Origin: Zingiber officinale
Lineage: Eukaryota > Streptophyta > Magnoliopsida > Zingiberales > Zingiberaceae
DNA length: 64,000 nucleotides
Direction of reading: 5' to 3'
Assembly (NCBI RefSeq): GCF_018446385.1
Contig: NC_055992.1
Location: 99,032,947 to 99,096,946 of the forward strand
The position numbers and the translations under genes were made by a program. The notes beneath the pieces are model-generated. The model saw only the letters and a list, made by a program, of their open reading frames with translations. It made no database searches and was not told where the DNA came from. Below, piece after piece: positions 12,369 through 27,300 of the stretch (the first letter of the stretch is position 1; each line of letters begins with the position of its first letter).

Positions 12369-15300
12369 TCATTTTAGTGCAGAGGATGGAATGACAATTT
12401 CGAGTTCATCCATGGTAGGACAATCATGGATGCGCAAACAATGCTCATTTGCTAAATGCAGCAGACAAATGAAAGTCAAATGGGGAGATATATCTTTGGC
12501 TGAATCTAATGAGCAGTCAATTGGGAGGTGGAGTAAAATCTGTGTCAGATAAACTGTGGCTTCAGAATCCTGACTCTGCAATCAACAACCAAAAACGAGT
12601 TGGAATATAATAAAACAATCAAGAGCATTTAGAAAATGCAACATAGCTAAATGTCCAATTTCCACACAAAAGTTTATGATGAATGCATTAGCAGACGGAA
12701 TTCGGAGAGGCATCTGTATCTTATTTGTAGAGAAAAATAATCAATGATTAGATTGGTAACATTACCATCAACTGGCAGCTAAATTCTATATATTCAAACG
12801 GCTTCTTTACACCACATGCACGTTACATGATAGGGCCAGGATTGTTGCCCCATTCTGCTGTGTTTGTTACGTTTAAAAATTTCATGGATTAATTATTTTC
12901 CAACAAAAATAACTCTTTTGCATATACAACAACAACCAAGCCTTATTCCACTAGGTCGAGTCGGCTATATGAATTCGTTTACACTATTGAACTCTATTTC
13001 CTATTATATCATCATTTATACTTAAATAAATTTTATATTCTTTTGTTGTTATTAACCAAGTTTTTTTTTTGTCTTCCTCTTCCTCGTTTGATATGTATGT
13101 TTGTCATAATTTTACATCATCTAACAGGAGCATTTATTGATCATCTAAGTACATGCTCGTACCATCTTAAACGTATCTCTCGGAGTTTTCTCTCAATAGA
13201 TACAACTCTGACTTTCTCTCTAATACTCTCATTTCTTATTTTATCAATCCTCGTATGTCCACACATTCACCTTATCATCCTCATCTCTGTAACTCTCATC
13301 TTCTGCTCATGTGCTCAAGTTATAGCCCAACATTCAGCTCCATATAACATAATAGGTCTAATTGTAATTTTGTAAAACTTTCCTCTAAGTTTTAGAGATA
13401 TTTTACGGTCACATAAAACGCTCAACGCTCTCTTCCATTTCAACCATTTTGCTTATATTCTATGTAAGACATCTCTCTCAATCCCTCTATCGTTTTTAAA
13501 AAATGATCCTAAATATTTAAAATTCACAGTTTCGGACAACTCATCATCTCCTATCTTAACAATTGTCTCATTATGTCTAATATTGCTAAACTTAAATTTC
13601 ATATATTTTGTTTTTATTCTACTAAGTCTGAAATCTTTCCCTTCTAATGTTTCCCACTAAGATTCCAGCTTAGCATTTACTCTTTCACGTGTTTTATCTA
13701 CCAAAACAATATTATCTGCAAACAACATACATTACAGTACTGTGTTTTGAATGTGTGCAGTGAGTTCATCCATAATTAGTGTAAAAAATAGAAACTTAGA
13801 ACTAATCCTTGATGTAACCTTATCTTTATTGGAAATGCTTCAGTTACTCCGCCAAAAGTCTTTACTCTGGTCGTTATATTTTCGTACATATCCTTAATTA
13901 GTTTAATATATATTACGCCAACACCTCTCTTTTTTAAAATTTTTCATATAAATTTTCTTGGAATTCTATCATAAATTTTTTTAAGTCAATGAATATTATA
14001 TGTAGATGTTGTTTTTGCTCCCGATATTTTTTAATTAATTGTCTAGAAAAATGTATAACTTCTATTGTCGACCTTCCATGCATGAACCCAAATTGATTTT
14101 CAATCATCGTAATCTCCTTCCTTAATCTTTTTTCTATTACTCTTTCCCAACGTTTCATTGTATGGTTCATTAGTTTAATACCCATATAGTTTAAATAATT
14201 TTGTACATCTCCCTTATTCTTATATGAGTAGAGTACTTACCCTCCATTGATAAGGCATTTTTTTCGTTTTCAATATTATATTAAATAATTTTATAAGTCA
14301 TTCAATACCTTATTTTCTTAGGCACTTTCATACCTCTATTGGAATATCATATGGTTCAACTGCTTTTCTATTGTACATCTCATTTAAAGCTTATTCTACT
14401 TCTGAAGTTTGAATTCTACGACAAAAATTTAAATTTCTATACTCATTTGACCTATTTAATTATCTAAGTTAAGTCGGTCACCTAAACGTTCATTAAAAAG
14501 TTGATGAAAATACCTCTTCCACCGCTCTTTTATTTCTCCATCGTTTACTAGTACCCTATTACATTCATCTTTAATATATTTTATTTGGATAAGATCTCTT
14601 GTCTTCCTTTCTCCCATTTTAGCTATTTTATAAATATCTCTTTCCCTTCTCTTGTATCTAATTTTTTATATAATTGTTCAAAAGTTTCACTCTTTGCTTT
14701 ATTTGCTACTTTCTTAGCATCTTTCTTGACTATTATATATTTTTTTAAAATTTTTCTTATTCTTACAAATATATAATTTTTATAAGTTAATTGTTTTTCC
14801 TTCACCTTCTCTTGTACTTTCTTATTCCACCACCAAGATTTTTTACTTAGTGGTGCATGTCTCTTTGACTCATCAAGTAGACTCTTTGCTACTATTATCA
14901 ACTTCGATATCATCTTATCCCATATCATATTAGAATCACTATATATTTCACATAATACTTGTACTTCTACCTTCTCCTTTTTATTTCTCATCTTTTAACT
15001 TCCACCACTTAATTCTAGGACTCGTATATATTTTCTTTTCATTGATATTATGCTTGAGGCGTATATCCAACACTACTAACCTATATTGGGCAATTAAGCT
15101 TTCTTTAGGGATGACCTTGCAATCTTTACAAATCTTTCTATCTTTCTTCCTAACTATAAGAAAGTCGATTTGCGATTTATTATTTCCACTTTTGAATGTG
15201 ACTAAGTGTTTTTTTCTTAAAAATTTTTATTAGCTAATAGAAGTTCATATACTATTGTAAAATCTAATATAGGGTTCCCTTATTCATTCACGTTTCAAAC

Positions 15301-18300
15301 CAATAACCCCTATGTACACCTTATATTAAAATCATTTTATTTGGCGGAATGTTTTATAATACTTCATCTAAGTCGTTCCAAAACTTTAATTTAGTAGATT
15401 CATCTAATCCTGCTTGCGATGCATATACGTTTCATAGTCTCTGTCACCACTATTCTCTTAAGGGCTATAATTCTATCCTCTTTTCTAACTACTATAACTT
15501 CATCCTTTAACAAACTATCTACAACAATACTCACTTCATTCCTTGCTTTACTCTTTCCTGTGTATTATAATTTAAAACCTAAGTTTTCTATCATCTTTAT
15601 CTTCTCGCCTACTCATTTTGTCTTTTGTACACACAAAATATTAATTTTTCTTCTAATCACCCCTTTTTCTTATGCCAAAGATCTTGCCATTTCCGAAGGA
15701 ACTAGAGCTACATTCCTTTTCAATTTTCATTCAAGAGTTCCTATGTGTTTCCACATCCTTTTTTGAGACCTCAAAAAAGAAAATGGACAAATTCCTTTTC
15801 TTAGGAAAACATACAAGGAAAAGGATAAAGGTAACCCCACTATTAACTACTTCATTTTCATTTATTAATTTCATAGTTATAGAAATATTAATTTTATAGT
15901 AATAGAAATACATGTCCTACCGAGATAAAATTTGTAACTTACTATCCTCTTGTCTAGCAAGCATTGTATCTACTACCTCCACTGATTTACTAATGTGAGT
16001 TCCTATGCTCCATATACTAAATCTTAAACTATTAGTTTTCCTATTATATTTGTTCATATCCAACCTATGATGTGAGAACTATTGCTTATTTAACACTATA
16101 CCCAAGTTTTCATGGAGATATAGCGATCCTTGCTAATATATTATAGTCGGACTCTGCAACGTGAACTCTTGCATATTTAACACTACACCCGAATTCTGGA
16201 AATATAGCGATCTTTGCCAAGGCGTTACAGTCGGATCCTGCAACGCATTCCTTCCTAAGAACAACCTAACATTAGTACAATAATTTAATAAATCCATTCA
16301 TTGAATATTTGTCGTAATTTTAACGTTGACTGACAACCTAACGAATTGCATTGCATTGCCTTGACCGACAACCTTGCAAGAAAAATAATGCTTTTGTATA
16401 TATATATATTTGCATTGCATTGCCTTGACTTTTCTCCGGGATCCCGCATTGGCCCCGAGACCCCGCATTGATAGGAACTTCATGCTTCGAGGTTTTTTTT
16501 TCCTTTTTTTGCCTTGCCTTTGACCTTTGCTTGATCATACCTCGAAGGTGATGGTTGCAACATAAATCAATCTAGTTCGAGAACAAACTTGCCAAAGAAT
16601 ATCAAGTTACACTTGGTTTATGGAAAGAATCTAATTGATCTTCCAAAGATACGATCAAGAAAAAGTTCTATGCAAGGTCAAAATATATAGAAATCGTTTA
16701 ATCTTTTAGAGGATAGAGATTGAAACTTGATCTTTCAAGTTTGTTCCAACTTGTTGAATCAAGAACTCATAAATCAAACGATTTTTTTTTTTTTTTTCAA
16801 AACATGACCTAAACTGTGAGGCTTGTGAAAAATACAGCCAGTATCAATAATATACAATTTCTTTTAAAAAATTTAACAATCATATTCATATGTTTGTGTC
16901 CAAAACAAACATTAATTTGCACCTGCCATTAGGATATTATAGATTGAATGTTAAAAATGACCTACAATTTCCTGGAGCTTATGCTGTTGTAACAATTAAT
17001 TCATAGTCTTAGTTGGCAAATGCTCGTGAAATAGTTGCATAAGTATGTCATGTTTGTAGATCGAATATTGATTATTTTGGATAAGCTCCAAAAGGCTACA
17101 AAAATTGGTGCATCTACAATTTTGATTCAACTTTTTAGTACAAGGCTTAAAGTTCAGACCATAACTAGTAATTAATCTAAATCAAACGAGTTAACGGAGG
17201 AGAATTTAGAAGTGATTTGGATTATTACTAAAAGAAGGAAGAAGGTGAAACATAAGAAAATATATATACAAATAGAAACTACTACATAACAAAATGGGTG
17301 CTAAAAGCTTTATAAGACTTCAATATAGCTATATACAACTTAATCAGACTTGCTCTAAAAGAAAGCACAATCAATTCCTTGTTTTTGACAAACTGTTCAT
17401 TCCTTTTGTTTTGCATCTTATTCCGGAGTCCAAGTTTAGTTGTATAGGATGAAAAACTTCAACCTCTAAATTAGTGAAACCCAAAAAAGTCAGATTCTTG
17501 TGATTGAATTGATTTAATCGAGAAAAAGCAATCTCACACATGAAGCTCCTACTCATGCATATCCCAAAGAAGGATCGAACCATATTTTACGCAACTTTAC
17601 CTTATATTTTCCAAGAAGCTGTTTCCGCAACTCAAATCCATTACCTCAAGATTACATAACAATAACTTTACTATTGTACCAACATTCCCTTTCAATTGAT
17701 TAAATCAGTCAAGCAAACCTAAGTGAGGAACGATTCAATTGACTCATTTTAGAACTAGCTCAAAATGGAGCTCAGTAACAGCTTGATGTTTATTAGTCAA
17801 AGTAAAGTCATGAGCAAGGCAAAGTTTGCATTCTTCAATTCATATCTAAACATGGGGTGAGAGCTCAACAATTTTGGAAACTAAGACTCAAATCTCGAAG
17901 CCATGTTCAGCTGAGGCTCATGCTCAACAAACTATTGGGAAAATGTGAATGAAAACATGGTGGCAAAGATGAATGCGTTCGCTCTCAGCGCCCCTATCAA
18001 CCCGTCTCAGGATCAACACAGAGGAGATAAATCACGGGCGGCTACTAACTTTTGGAATAATGACTAGCACATAAGGAAAGAAATGTGAATGAAAACATGA
18101 TACATCGGAAAAATGACACTGATATATAGTACAAGAGGTGTGAATCAAAGACCCGAATTGTACTAATCCAAAGGGTTTTCGTGTGAATACTATTGCACGC
18201 AGTGGATAACAGTCGGGGTAGTGTGTCCATGTGACTCAATCAGAATTTATCATGAGTCTCTTTTGTGTGTTCAACCGCGTGGCAGTAGGAGCGCGCCACA

Positions 18301-21300
18301 TGCCTTGCATGTTTCTTATCACAAGCTTTTGCATGCTCAATGACTCATGTCACATTCTGTCATATGCTTTTGCACGAGGATGCCACATGTTATCATATGC
18401 TTTTATATGAGGATGTCACATGTGTGCATGTCAGTACATGTAGCCCAAGAAGCTCTTATAAAGAGAAGCACGTTGATCTTGAGCAGAACATGAATGAGAA
18501 AAGCTTTACAAGCTTTTTTCTTCATATGGAAGAAAAGGCAGAAGCAATTCTAAGCAGAAGTTTTTCTTCATGCAGAATAAAGCAAAAAAGGTGCCAAAAG
18601 TAAAGAGAGATCTCTTCTCCTTAAATTCCCTCATTTCTTTCTTGTTTTGTTCTACCGTACAATTTTTCACTCGGTAAATATTCGTGATACCGTTTAGATA
18701 TACGTTCATGTCAACCTGTGCTAGATTATATTCGTGATTTCGCCATTTTTATTCTAGGAAACAAACATTCAAATGTGACCTCTTAGCATCCCTGAAAGTG
18801 ACGAATCTGTTTTAAGGATACTGCCTCGTAGGACTCACCATCTTTGTTCCTCGAGCAACACTCCTCGCTCGGACTCAAGACTTCGGGTTTGTTCGGCATC
18901 CATCTCAAGCCTTCTGCATCAACTCGATACTCGAAGCACACACCGACTCGGCAAATTGACGAATCAACGACTTGGCAAAGTCCCTCTCCAACTCGAACTT
19001 CGGCAATTAAGCTTATTAAGATAGGTTGACAACTTGAGATAATCAACTCAAACCATCTTAACAGATAAGTAATCACTGTCCCTCCGATAGATTATGGATA
19101 GAGCAACAACAATCTTAAAACAAATCTATTCTGTTAAGATGGCGGCAGAAGATGTTGAGATACAACAACTCAACATGTGTTGACCTCCTCCGCCCCGATT
19201 GAAAATGTTTAACTCAATCATATGGAAAAACTGAACTTCATCATATGGAAAAACTAAAGAAGTTCACTGGGTTAAATCTGATACGGATCTTGACCGAGGA
19301 ATCTCCTAAATATGTTGAGGATGTAAATGATGTGAAATCCATGGACACATGGAACCAATCTAAGTTTCTATGCTGAAACTACATCCTTAACAACTTTGTT
19401 GACTCGCTATACGTTGTGTACTGTATAAAGAAAATGGCAAAGGAGCTGTAAGAATCCTTGGACAAGAAATATAAATTGGAGAATGCTGAGGCCAAAAAGT
19501 TTATTGTTGGTCGCTTCTTGGACTATAATTGGTTGACTCCAAGTCAGTAATCAACCAAATCTAAGAGCTTGTGTTAATCTTGCAAGAAATTTACTCAGAA
19601 GGCATGATGCTAGTGAAACACTACATGTGGCAACGATCATTGAGAAGCTATCTTCCAACTGGAAGGACGTCAAGAATTATTTGAAACATAAGCGAAAGGA
19701 GATGAATGTGGAAGAATTCATTATTAGACTTAAAATGAGGAAGACAACAAGAGTTCAGGCTATTGTGAATGCCAACGTCGTCAAGCATAGTTAAAGCTCA
19801 AAATAAAAGAATCCCAAATCTTCAAAGATGGGACATAGAGGAGACAATTTCAAAAAGAAATTCTTTGGAAAGTGCTACAATTGTGACGGAGTTGGTCATC
19901 AGTCTTTGGAGTGTAAAAAGTCAAAGAAGCATGAGGTCAACCTGAATGAGGAACTAGACATGGACCTCTATTTCGTTGTTTCTGAAGTGAACCTAATAGG
20001 TTCAAACCTACGATAATGGTGGATTGATATTAGTGTGTCACCGGACATGTTTACTACAACAAAGAGCTGCTCCACAACTTTAAAGAATCAAAGATGGAGA
20101 CAAGCTAATCATGAGAAATTCAACAACCTCGGACATGAAAGGCCAAGGGAAAATGATGTTGAAGATGATCTCAGGTAAGGAACTAACTCTAAACAAAGTG
20201 TTGTATGTTCTAGAGATTTGAAAGAATCTAGTATCCGTATTGCTTCTTAGCAAGCATGGGTTCCGAATTATGTTTGAGTGAGATTGGATTGTGTTGTCCA
20301 AATATGAAATATTTATAGGAAGAGGCTATATAAATGATGAGTTGTTTAAATTCAATATAATAACCATTTGACCTAAGATAAATAAAATCGAAATCTCTTC
20401 TATGTATATGCTTGAGTCTTCCAATTTATAGTATGGTAGACTAAAACATGTTAACTACGATATTTTAAGTAGATTAATTAACATGCAAAGTATACCTATA
20501 TTCCACCTTGACCCGAAACACAAGTGTGAGATTTGTGTTGAAGCAAAAATAACAAAGTCAACCTTTCAACATGTTGAAAGAAACACTAAAGCACTCGGCC
20601 TAATTCACACAAACAAGTAATGAGAATAAGTACTTTATCACTTTTATAGATGATCACACAAAACACAGTTATATATATCTTCTCCAAAGTAAGGATGAAG
20701 CTATAGATAAATTTAAACTATATAAGAATAAGGTTAAAACCAACTTAATACGAGAATTAAGGTGAGGTGAATATATATATCATCATTCGCTGAGTTATGT
20801 GCTAAACACGGAATTAGACATGAAACAACAGTTTCCTTCTCCTTAACAAAATGTGTTGCTTAGCAAAAGGATCACACTCCAAATGATATGATAAATGTTA
20901 TTCTATTGAGCTCTAAATTGCTAGAGCAAATAAGGGGAAAGTTGTGCTAATGGCTAATTACATTTTAAATAAGGTATTTTGAAAAAAATAGAAAAGAACC
21001 CTTATAAGTTATGGACTGGAAGACAACTATCCTACAAATACTTGCGAATGTGAGGTTGTCTTGCAAAATGTTGGTTCCCGATCTGAAAAGGATTAAGATA
21101 GGATTAAAAAATATTGATTGCATATTTCTTGGATATGCTCATAACAACAATGCTTATAAGTTCCTTGTGTTTAAATCTTAAATACCGAATATACACAAAA
21201 CTCGATTATTGAATTGAGAAATGCTTCATGAACATGTATTGCCATATAAGACTCAAGAGGAAGAAAATTACTCCAAATGGGCATTGGAATCACAAGAAGA

Positions 21301-24300
21301 AGTTGATGAACCTGTTGAGGTTTCACAGGAAGTAAAAGAGTCCGGGTGGAAAAATCCTTCGGAACGGATTTTATCACCTTCATATTGGAAAATGATTCCC
21401 AAAGTTATTCAGAAGCAGTAATTTATTCTGAGGGACCTAATAGAAAGCGACAATTACATCTGAAATTGACTCTATCTTGCAAAATCATACTTGGGAACTT
21501 GTGACTTCCTACAGGAAGTAAACTACTAAGTTGTAAGTGGATTTCAAGAAGAAAATAGAATCAGATAGCACGATTAATAAGTAAAAGGCAAGATTGGTAA
21601 TTAAAAGTTATCGACAACGCGAAAGCGTTAATTACTTTGATATGTATTCTCCAATATCGAGAATCACTTCCATCAAATTGTTGTTGGCTATCATTACTCT
21701 ATGGAATTTGAAAATATATCAAATGGATGTAAAGACCGTTTTCTTAAATGAGGATTTAGAAGAGGAAATTTACATGGAACAATATGAAGGGTTTTTGCAC
21801 CAAGGTAAAAAACAAGGTTTGTTGATTAATAAAATCATTATACGGCTTGCAATAAACTCCGAAGTAGTGACATGAAAAGTTTGATGCTGACATAAAGAAA
21901 AGTGGATTTTGTTGGTGCAGCCAACACTAATAATCAAACTCAGATTTTGATGCATAACAAATGGTTAAAGTTAAATTATGTGTGATCTAATCTATTTACT
22001 AGGTGTTGCAAGACTGAAAAACTTAATGGATCTAGAGGACCAGACATCAGATTGAAGTCCAGTCGGGTCAGGGAGGACCAGACAACTGGCAGGAAGTCCA
22101 CTTGGGTTAGAAAGGACCAGATAGCTAGTAGAAAGTCTAGTCAGGTCAAGGAGGATCAGACGACTAGCTGAAGTTCAGATGATGCATCTGACAAGAAGAC
22201 CTAGTGGGTCAAGATATCAAAATCAAGTAAATCTGCAGATGGTAAGTGGAAGTAAGCACCAAAGGAGAAAGATCTAGTGAGGACGAGTCCTAGTGGAACT
22301 ATAGACGTTGGTCTAATTTAGATCCATTTTAAAAATCCTGATTGAAACTAGATCCTAATCTTGATAAGACAGGATCTAACTTATAAATATATAAAAAATA
22401 TTCATGCATATATGTTTATAACCATGTATTGTAGATACATACGTAAATCTTCAAATCAATACACGCGTGGCCACTAACAGAGCCTAATTTTGAATCTGGA
22501 GTCAAAAGATATGACCTCCGGAAGATTGTTGTGTCAAACCAGTGATTGGAGATGCCTCAGATAGATCAGATGGATTGGAGACGCCTCGGATGGGTTGGAG
22601 GCACCTCGGATCAAAAGTTTTATTTCTTTTACATCAAATAAGACCAAAGGCGCTCTAGGTCATTGGAAGTGCCTCCAATGACCTATATAAGGCAATTTCA
22701 GCCAAGAGCAAATACATAACTTTTCTACGAGCTTCCTCGATCATTATGGTGCGCTGTCTTCGTGCTATCGCTCTGCTGCGATCCTGCTATGCCTAATTGC
22801 TACAGTCAAAGCAACATCAACCTCAAACTACGAACTACAACTATAACAAATGTCGATAACATTATATTTTCAATTATTATTATTCTTGCGTATGAAAGTA
22901 TAGGTTGTTACACCTCATTTATGTAATCAACCTCTCTATCTAAAGTTTTTTTGGAGGAAATTTTAGTGGATTGCTTAATCAATACGTTCTGGAGAATTGT
23001 GGGGCCTTGGATTAAGAGTCCTCGAAGGCTTCGAACCAAATAAAACCAAAAGTATATTTATTTTCCGTTCTGTTTTTTTTATTTCCGTTGCGTACTTAGT
23101 TTTCCAATGAGTTTTTAAATGAAAAAAGGAAGAGTTTTAAAAACGTGATTCACCCCACTCACATTTGTTTTCGATCCTACAGATTTAAGATCAACTAATG
23201 TGAGGTGTGTTTATATGAAAGACATTGAGGTGAATTATGTCATCTTATATCTTTATTTAGATGACATACTTATCATTGAAAATAATAATAAGATAATCAA
23301 ATTCGTTAAAGCTATGTTGAACTCAAGATTTGACATAAAAATATGAACCTAACTGATGTGATTTTAAGAATTAAAATTCTTAGAACAGAATAATTTATTC
23401 TTAGTCAATCTCATTATGTGGACAAGATTCTTGATAAATTCAATAAAAGTGATACTGTGTTGAGATGGACTCCGATAGATATCAGTCAACATCTATTGAA
23501 AAATCAAGATGAGAGTATCTCTCAGATAGAGTACTTCAGGGATTGGAAGTTTGATATACTTAATAAGTTGTACACAACCAGACTTAGCCTACACAATAAG
23601 TAAATTGAGCAAATACACGAGTAATCCCAGTATTGAGCACTGGAAAGGGATAACAAGAGTACTGAGATACTTGTGGTATACTCGTGATTATGAACTACAC
23701 GAGATATCCTACCGTAATTAAAGAATACAATGCAAATTGGATATTAGACATAATGACTTTAAGTCCACAAATGGATATATATTCACTTTGGGAAGTGCAA
23801 TGATTTCATGGAAATCTTTTTAAGTAAACCATAATAACCAAGTCCACCATAGAGTCAGAGTTTGTAGCTCTTGAAAAATATGGAGAAGAGACTGAATGAT
23901 TATGATAATTCTTACAAAATGTTCTTAGATGGCCGAAACATGTGTCGACAATTGGTTGAGCACAGTCATTTGTATAATGATAAGTCTCGACATATACGTC
24001 ATATACATAATATCATTAGACAACTATTCTCAATGGGAGTTCTCACTATTGACTATGTACGGTCAAAAGATAACCTAGTGGATCCACTAACCAAAGGATT
24101 AAACAGAGAGTTAATTGTAAGTTCATTGGAAGGAATGAGCTTGATGTTAATGTCGATGCCAACTATAGTTGCAAAGGAAACTCAACCTATGTTGATTAGA
24201 GATCCAAAAAACTAGGTTTAAAGGACAACATAACTACATTGAATTGAAAGACAATCACTGTGGGGGTAACGACCCGATGAATCAGTGACTAGATGAAGGA

Positions 24301-27300
24301 TAAGCATTCTTGCTTTTAATAATCATAGTAGAGTAATGAAAAACACTCTCGAGAGATCACCTATGTAAGAAAGAAGTGGGGTCGCTTTGAAGAGAATTGG
24401 AAATAATTCTTAACACTTCTCACAGAACCAGACATGTTTACGACCACAAACAAACACACCCATGAAACCTGAGCTATATTAGAGAGAGTCCTAAATGAGA
24501 TCTATCCATGCTTACACAAACGATAAAACAGTTCAAAAATATTATGTCTACTAATCAACCGGTGAGCAAACGTATTTTCACAAGGGAAAGTTTAAAAGGT
24601 AATACCTACCTATCCTATCATGACTCAATTGTCGAAGGCTATTACATACTTTGTTTACATTCATATAGGAGATTGTTGGAAAAATATGAATGGAAACACG
24701 ACTCATGGATTATTAGTCTGACAACGAAAAAGTGACATTAAGACTGATATATAGTGCAAAAAGGGGATGATTACACTAACCCAAAGGGTTCTCGTGTGAA
24801 TGCTATTGCACGCAATGGACCACGATCGGGGCATAGTGTGTCCATGTGACTTTAGTCCGAATTTACCACGAGTCTCTTTTGCGTGCTCAGCCGCGTGGCT
24901 CAGTAGGAGTGTGCCACCTGACGTGCCACATGCCTTGCATGTTTCTTACCTCATACTTTTGCATGCTCAATGACACATGTCACATGTTATGCTTTTGTAT
25001 GAGGATGCCACATGTTGTCATATACTTTTGCATGAGAATGTCACATGTGTGCCACATGTAATAACATGTAGCTCAAGAAGCTCTTATAAAGAGAAGCACG
25101 TTGATCTTGAGTAGAACATGAATGAGAAAAGCTTGTGAAGCTTTCTTCATACAAAAGAAAAGGAAGAAGCAATTCAGTGTGCAAAAGAAAGCAGAAGTTC
25201 TTCATACAGAATAAAGCAAGAGAGAAAGTGTCAAAAGGAAAGAGACTTTAATTCCCCTCATTTCTTCTTTTTTTTTTCTTTAATTCTACCATGTAATTCT
25301 TTGTTAGAGAGATACCGTGATAGTGTTCAAGTATATGCTTAGGTTGTTACGTCGACCTATGCTAGATTGTGTTTGTGATTTCATCATTTTTATCCTAGAA
25401 AATAGACGTTTAAATGTGATCTCTTAGCATTATCGAAGGGGATAAATCTATTTTAAGGAGATTGTCTCGTTGCAGGACTTAACATCTTTGTTCCTCAATC
25501 GACGCTCCTCATTCAATCCACTTGGACTCAGGTTTTGGGTTTGTTCGACATCCGTCTCACACCTTTAGCATCAACTTCATCGACTCGACACTGAGAGCAC
25601 TCACTGACTCGACAATTTGATGAATTGGCGACTCAACAAAGTCCCTCTCCCATTCATCAAATTGTTGAGTCGACAATTTGATGAATTGGCGACTCAACAA
25701 AGTCCCTCTCCCATTCGGACTCGAGCAGCTCCAAATGAAGTTGACAATCGACCTACTCAGTTAGGCATACAACTTAAAATAATCAGCTCAAGTCATCTTG
25801 ACATATGAGTAATCATTGTCCCTCTGTCCCTCCGACAGATTGTGGATAGAGCTCTAATACAATCTTCCTGAGAAGAAACTAAAAAGTAGTGAAGCTTTGC
25901 ATGATTTTGGCTCATTGAGGAATCAAAGAAGCTAGACACCATTGATTATATGTGACTACTTATTGTTTTTGAGGATTTATATAAGAAATAGTTGCATATA
26001 ACATTTAAGAAACACTATGGTATATACGGGTTCTTTATGAAAAAAGAAAGAAAGGATCAACAAAAAATTGTCAAGACTGAAGCTAAAGGTACCCTGCTAA
26101 AAAGGGATACAACCTCACTACACTAATTTAAGTTCAAAATACATAATGGAGAAAAGACTTACCTCATAAGAGACTTGCACTGATTTTTGCATATGATTCC
26201 AGAGCATATTTTTCAGTGCATGAACATCAACTTGTTTCGATACTTTGTCATACTGGATGTCTATTTTGCTTACCTTCAGTTTAAAACAGACAAATGTCAG
26301 TATAAAATTTTATTATTTTTACAAAGCTAAGGGAGTGGTCCTGGAAATGTAATATTAAATGTCAACTATGTTAGTATATAATGGGCAAATGAAGAAGACA
26401 GCCTTCACATCCTAAGTTCTTTTAATTTTTGAGTTGGTGATCTGTTTAAGCACAGCTTACTTGCAACTGTCACATGGACATCCACTAGTTTGCCATTAGG
26501 AAATGTTTAGTTTTCGGATATCATTTTCACATCAAACGTACTTCTACCCAACCATGACGCTGGCAGAGTTAAATACAACTAGTGCTAAAATTTATGGGGT
26601 AGTTAAACAATATCTGTGATAGCATCCACTGATGACATGATTTTGATTGGGATCTTTTGAAACAATATCTCCTATGAAGGTTTACTGAGAACAAATAATT
26701 TTGATGATGTGCCATAGAAACCGTTCTGTGTTTTTCATGAGTCATTTTCGAACAAGACACATTTCCCTCCAACCTTGACATTGAGAGTCAAACAAAAAAC
26801 CTAATTTTAAAAGATGCAACACAAGTGGAATGCCCACTATTGACATGACTCAGATTTGGTCCTTTGAAACTATCTTCTAAGAGGATTTCATTGAACATAA
26901 TAAAAAATGATTTGTAGCATGTGTAATACGATATTATTGTCTATTTTGCTGTAGTTGTGTTTTTTTTTCTCTTGGAATCTCATTTGGATTATAAACGCTT
27001 CCATATCCACACATTCTCACATTAAATAATTTAATAATGAAGGTCTCTGTTTTGTTTAATTATTAATTATTTATCAACTTTGTGTTATGATGACCTCCGA
27101 ACTTGTATTATTTCTGAGTCTTTAGTTGAATCATAGCCTGCGTACACACTGTGATACTATGGTTGTATTGCTGCATGTGATGTGATTGTGACTCATGCAT
27201 TAACCTCAAGTTCTCTACTAGTAAACTAGTGCACACTTAATATATTGGTCAACTTGATGATTTTCAACAAAGAGATCTGTGCCATAATATAGAAACATGT

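Larger units (their letters stand above)
17934..25865 (+). mobile_element. Ty1/copia element with two long LTRs, degenerate, inside CAP-H intron 12
   Basis: Two related long repeats flank a decayed gag-pol. They share, in order, ACTGATATATAGT, CCAAAGGGTT.TCGTGTGAA, GTGTCCATGTGACT, TATAAAGAGAAGCACGTTGA and TCTAGCC-free tails ending in GGATAGAGC. The internal order is gag, zinc knuckle, protease, integrase, RT, RNase H, which defines copia. The plus orientation is opposite to CAP-H transcription. Target duplications are no longer clear. LTR divergence and many stops indicate an old insertion. Confidence 0.78.
12576..26162 (-). other. 13.6-kb CAP-H intron 12
   Basis: The intron starts GTAAGTC (26162 downward, minus strand) after codon 595 and ends TTGCAG before codon 596, both phase 0. 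Besides the LINE and copia elements listed separately, it includes unassigned AT-rich sequence at about 12600-12920, 16260-17930 and 25870-26160 where I see no gene. An extra 140-bp unit with the word GATAAATCACGGGCGGCT lies at about 17950-18090 between two copies of AATGTGAATGAAAACATG. Confidence 0.85.

Noticed and set aside
12369..12581. Short minus-strand frame as a separate small gene
   Set aside because: Its sequence from 12575 on is the conserved CAP-H C terminus and its phase and acceptor match exon 12 at 26163.
13043..15766. Plus-strand frames rich in F, L, S
   Set aside because: They are the complement of the AT-rich LINE coding strand.
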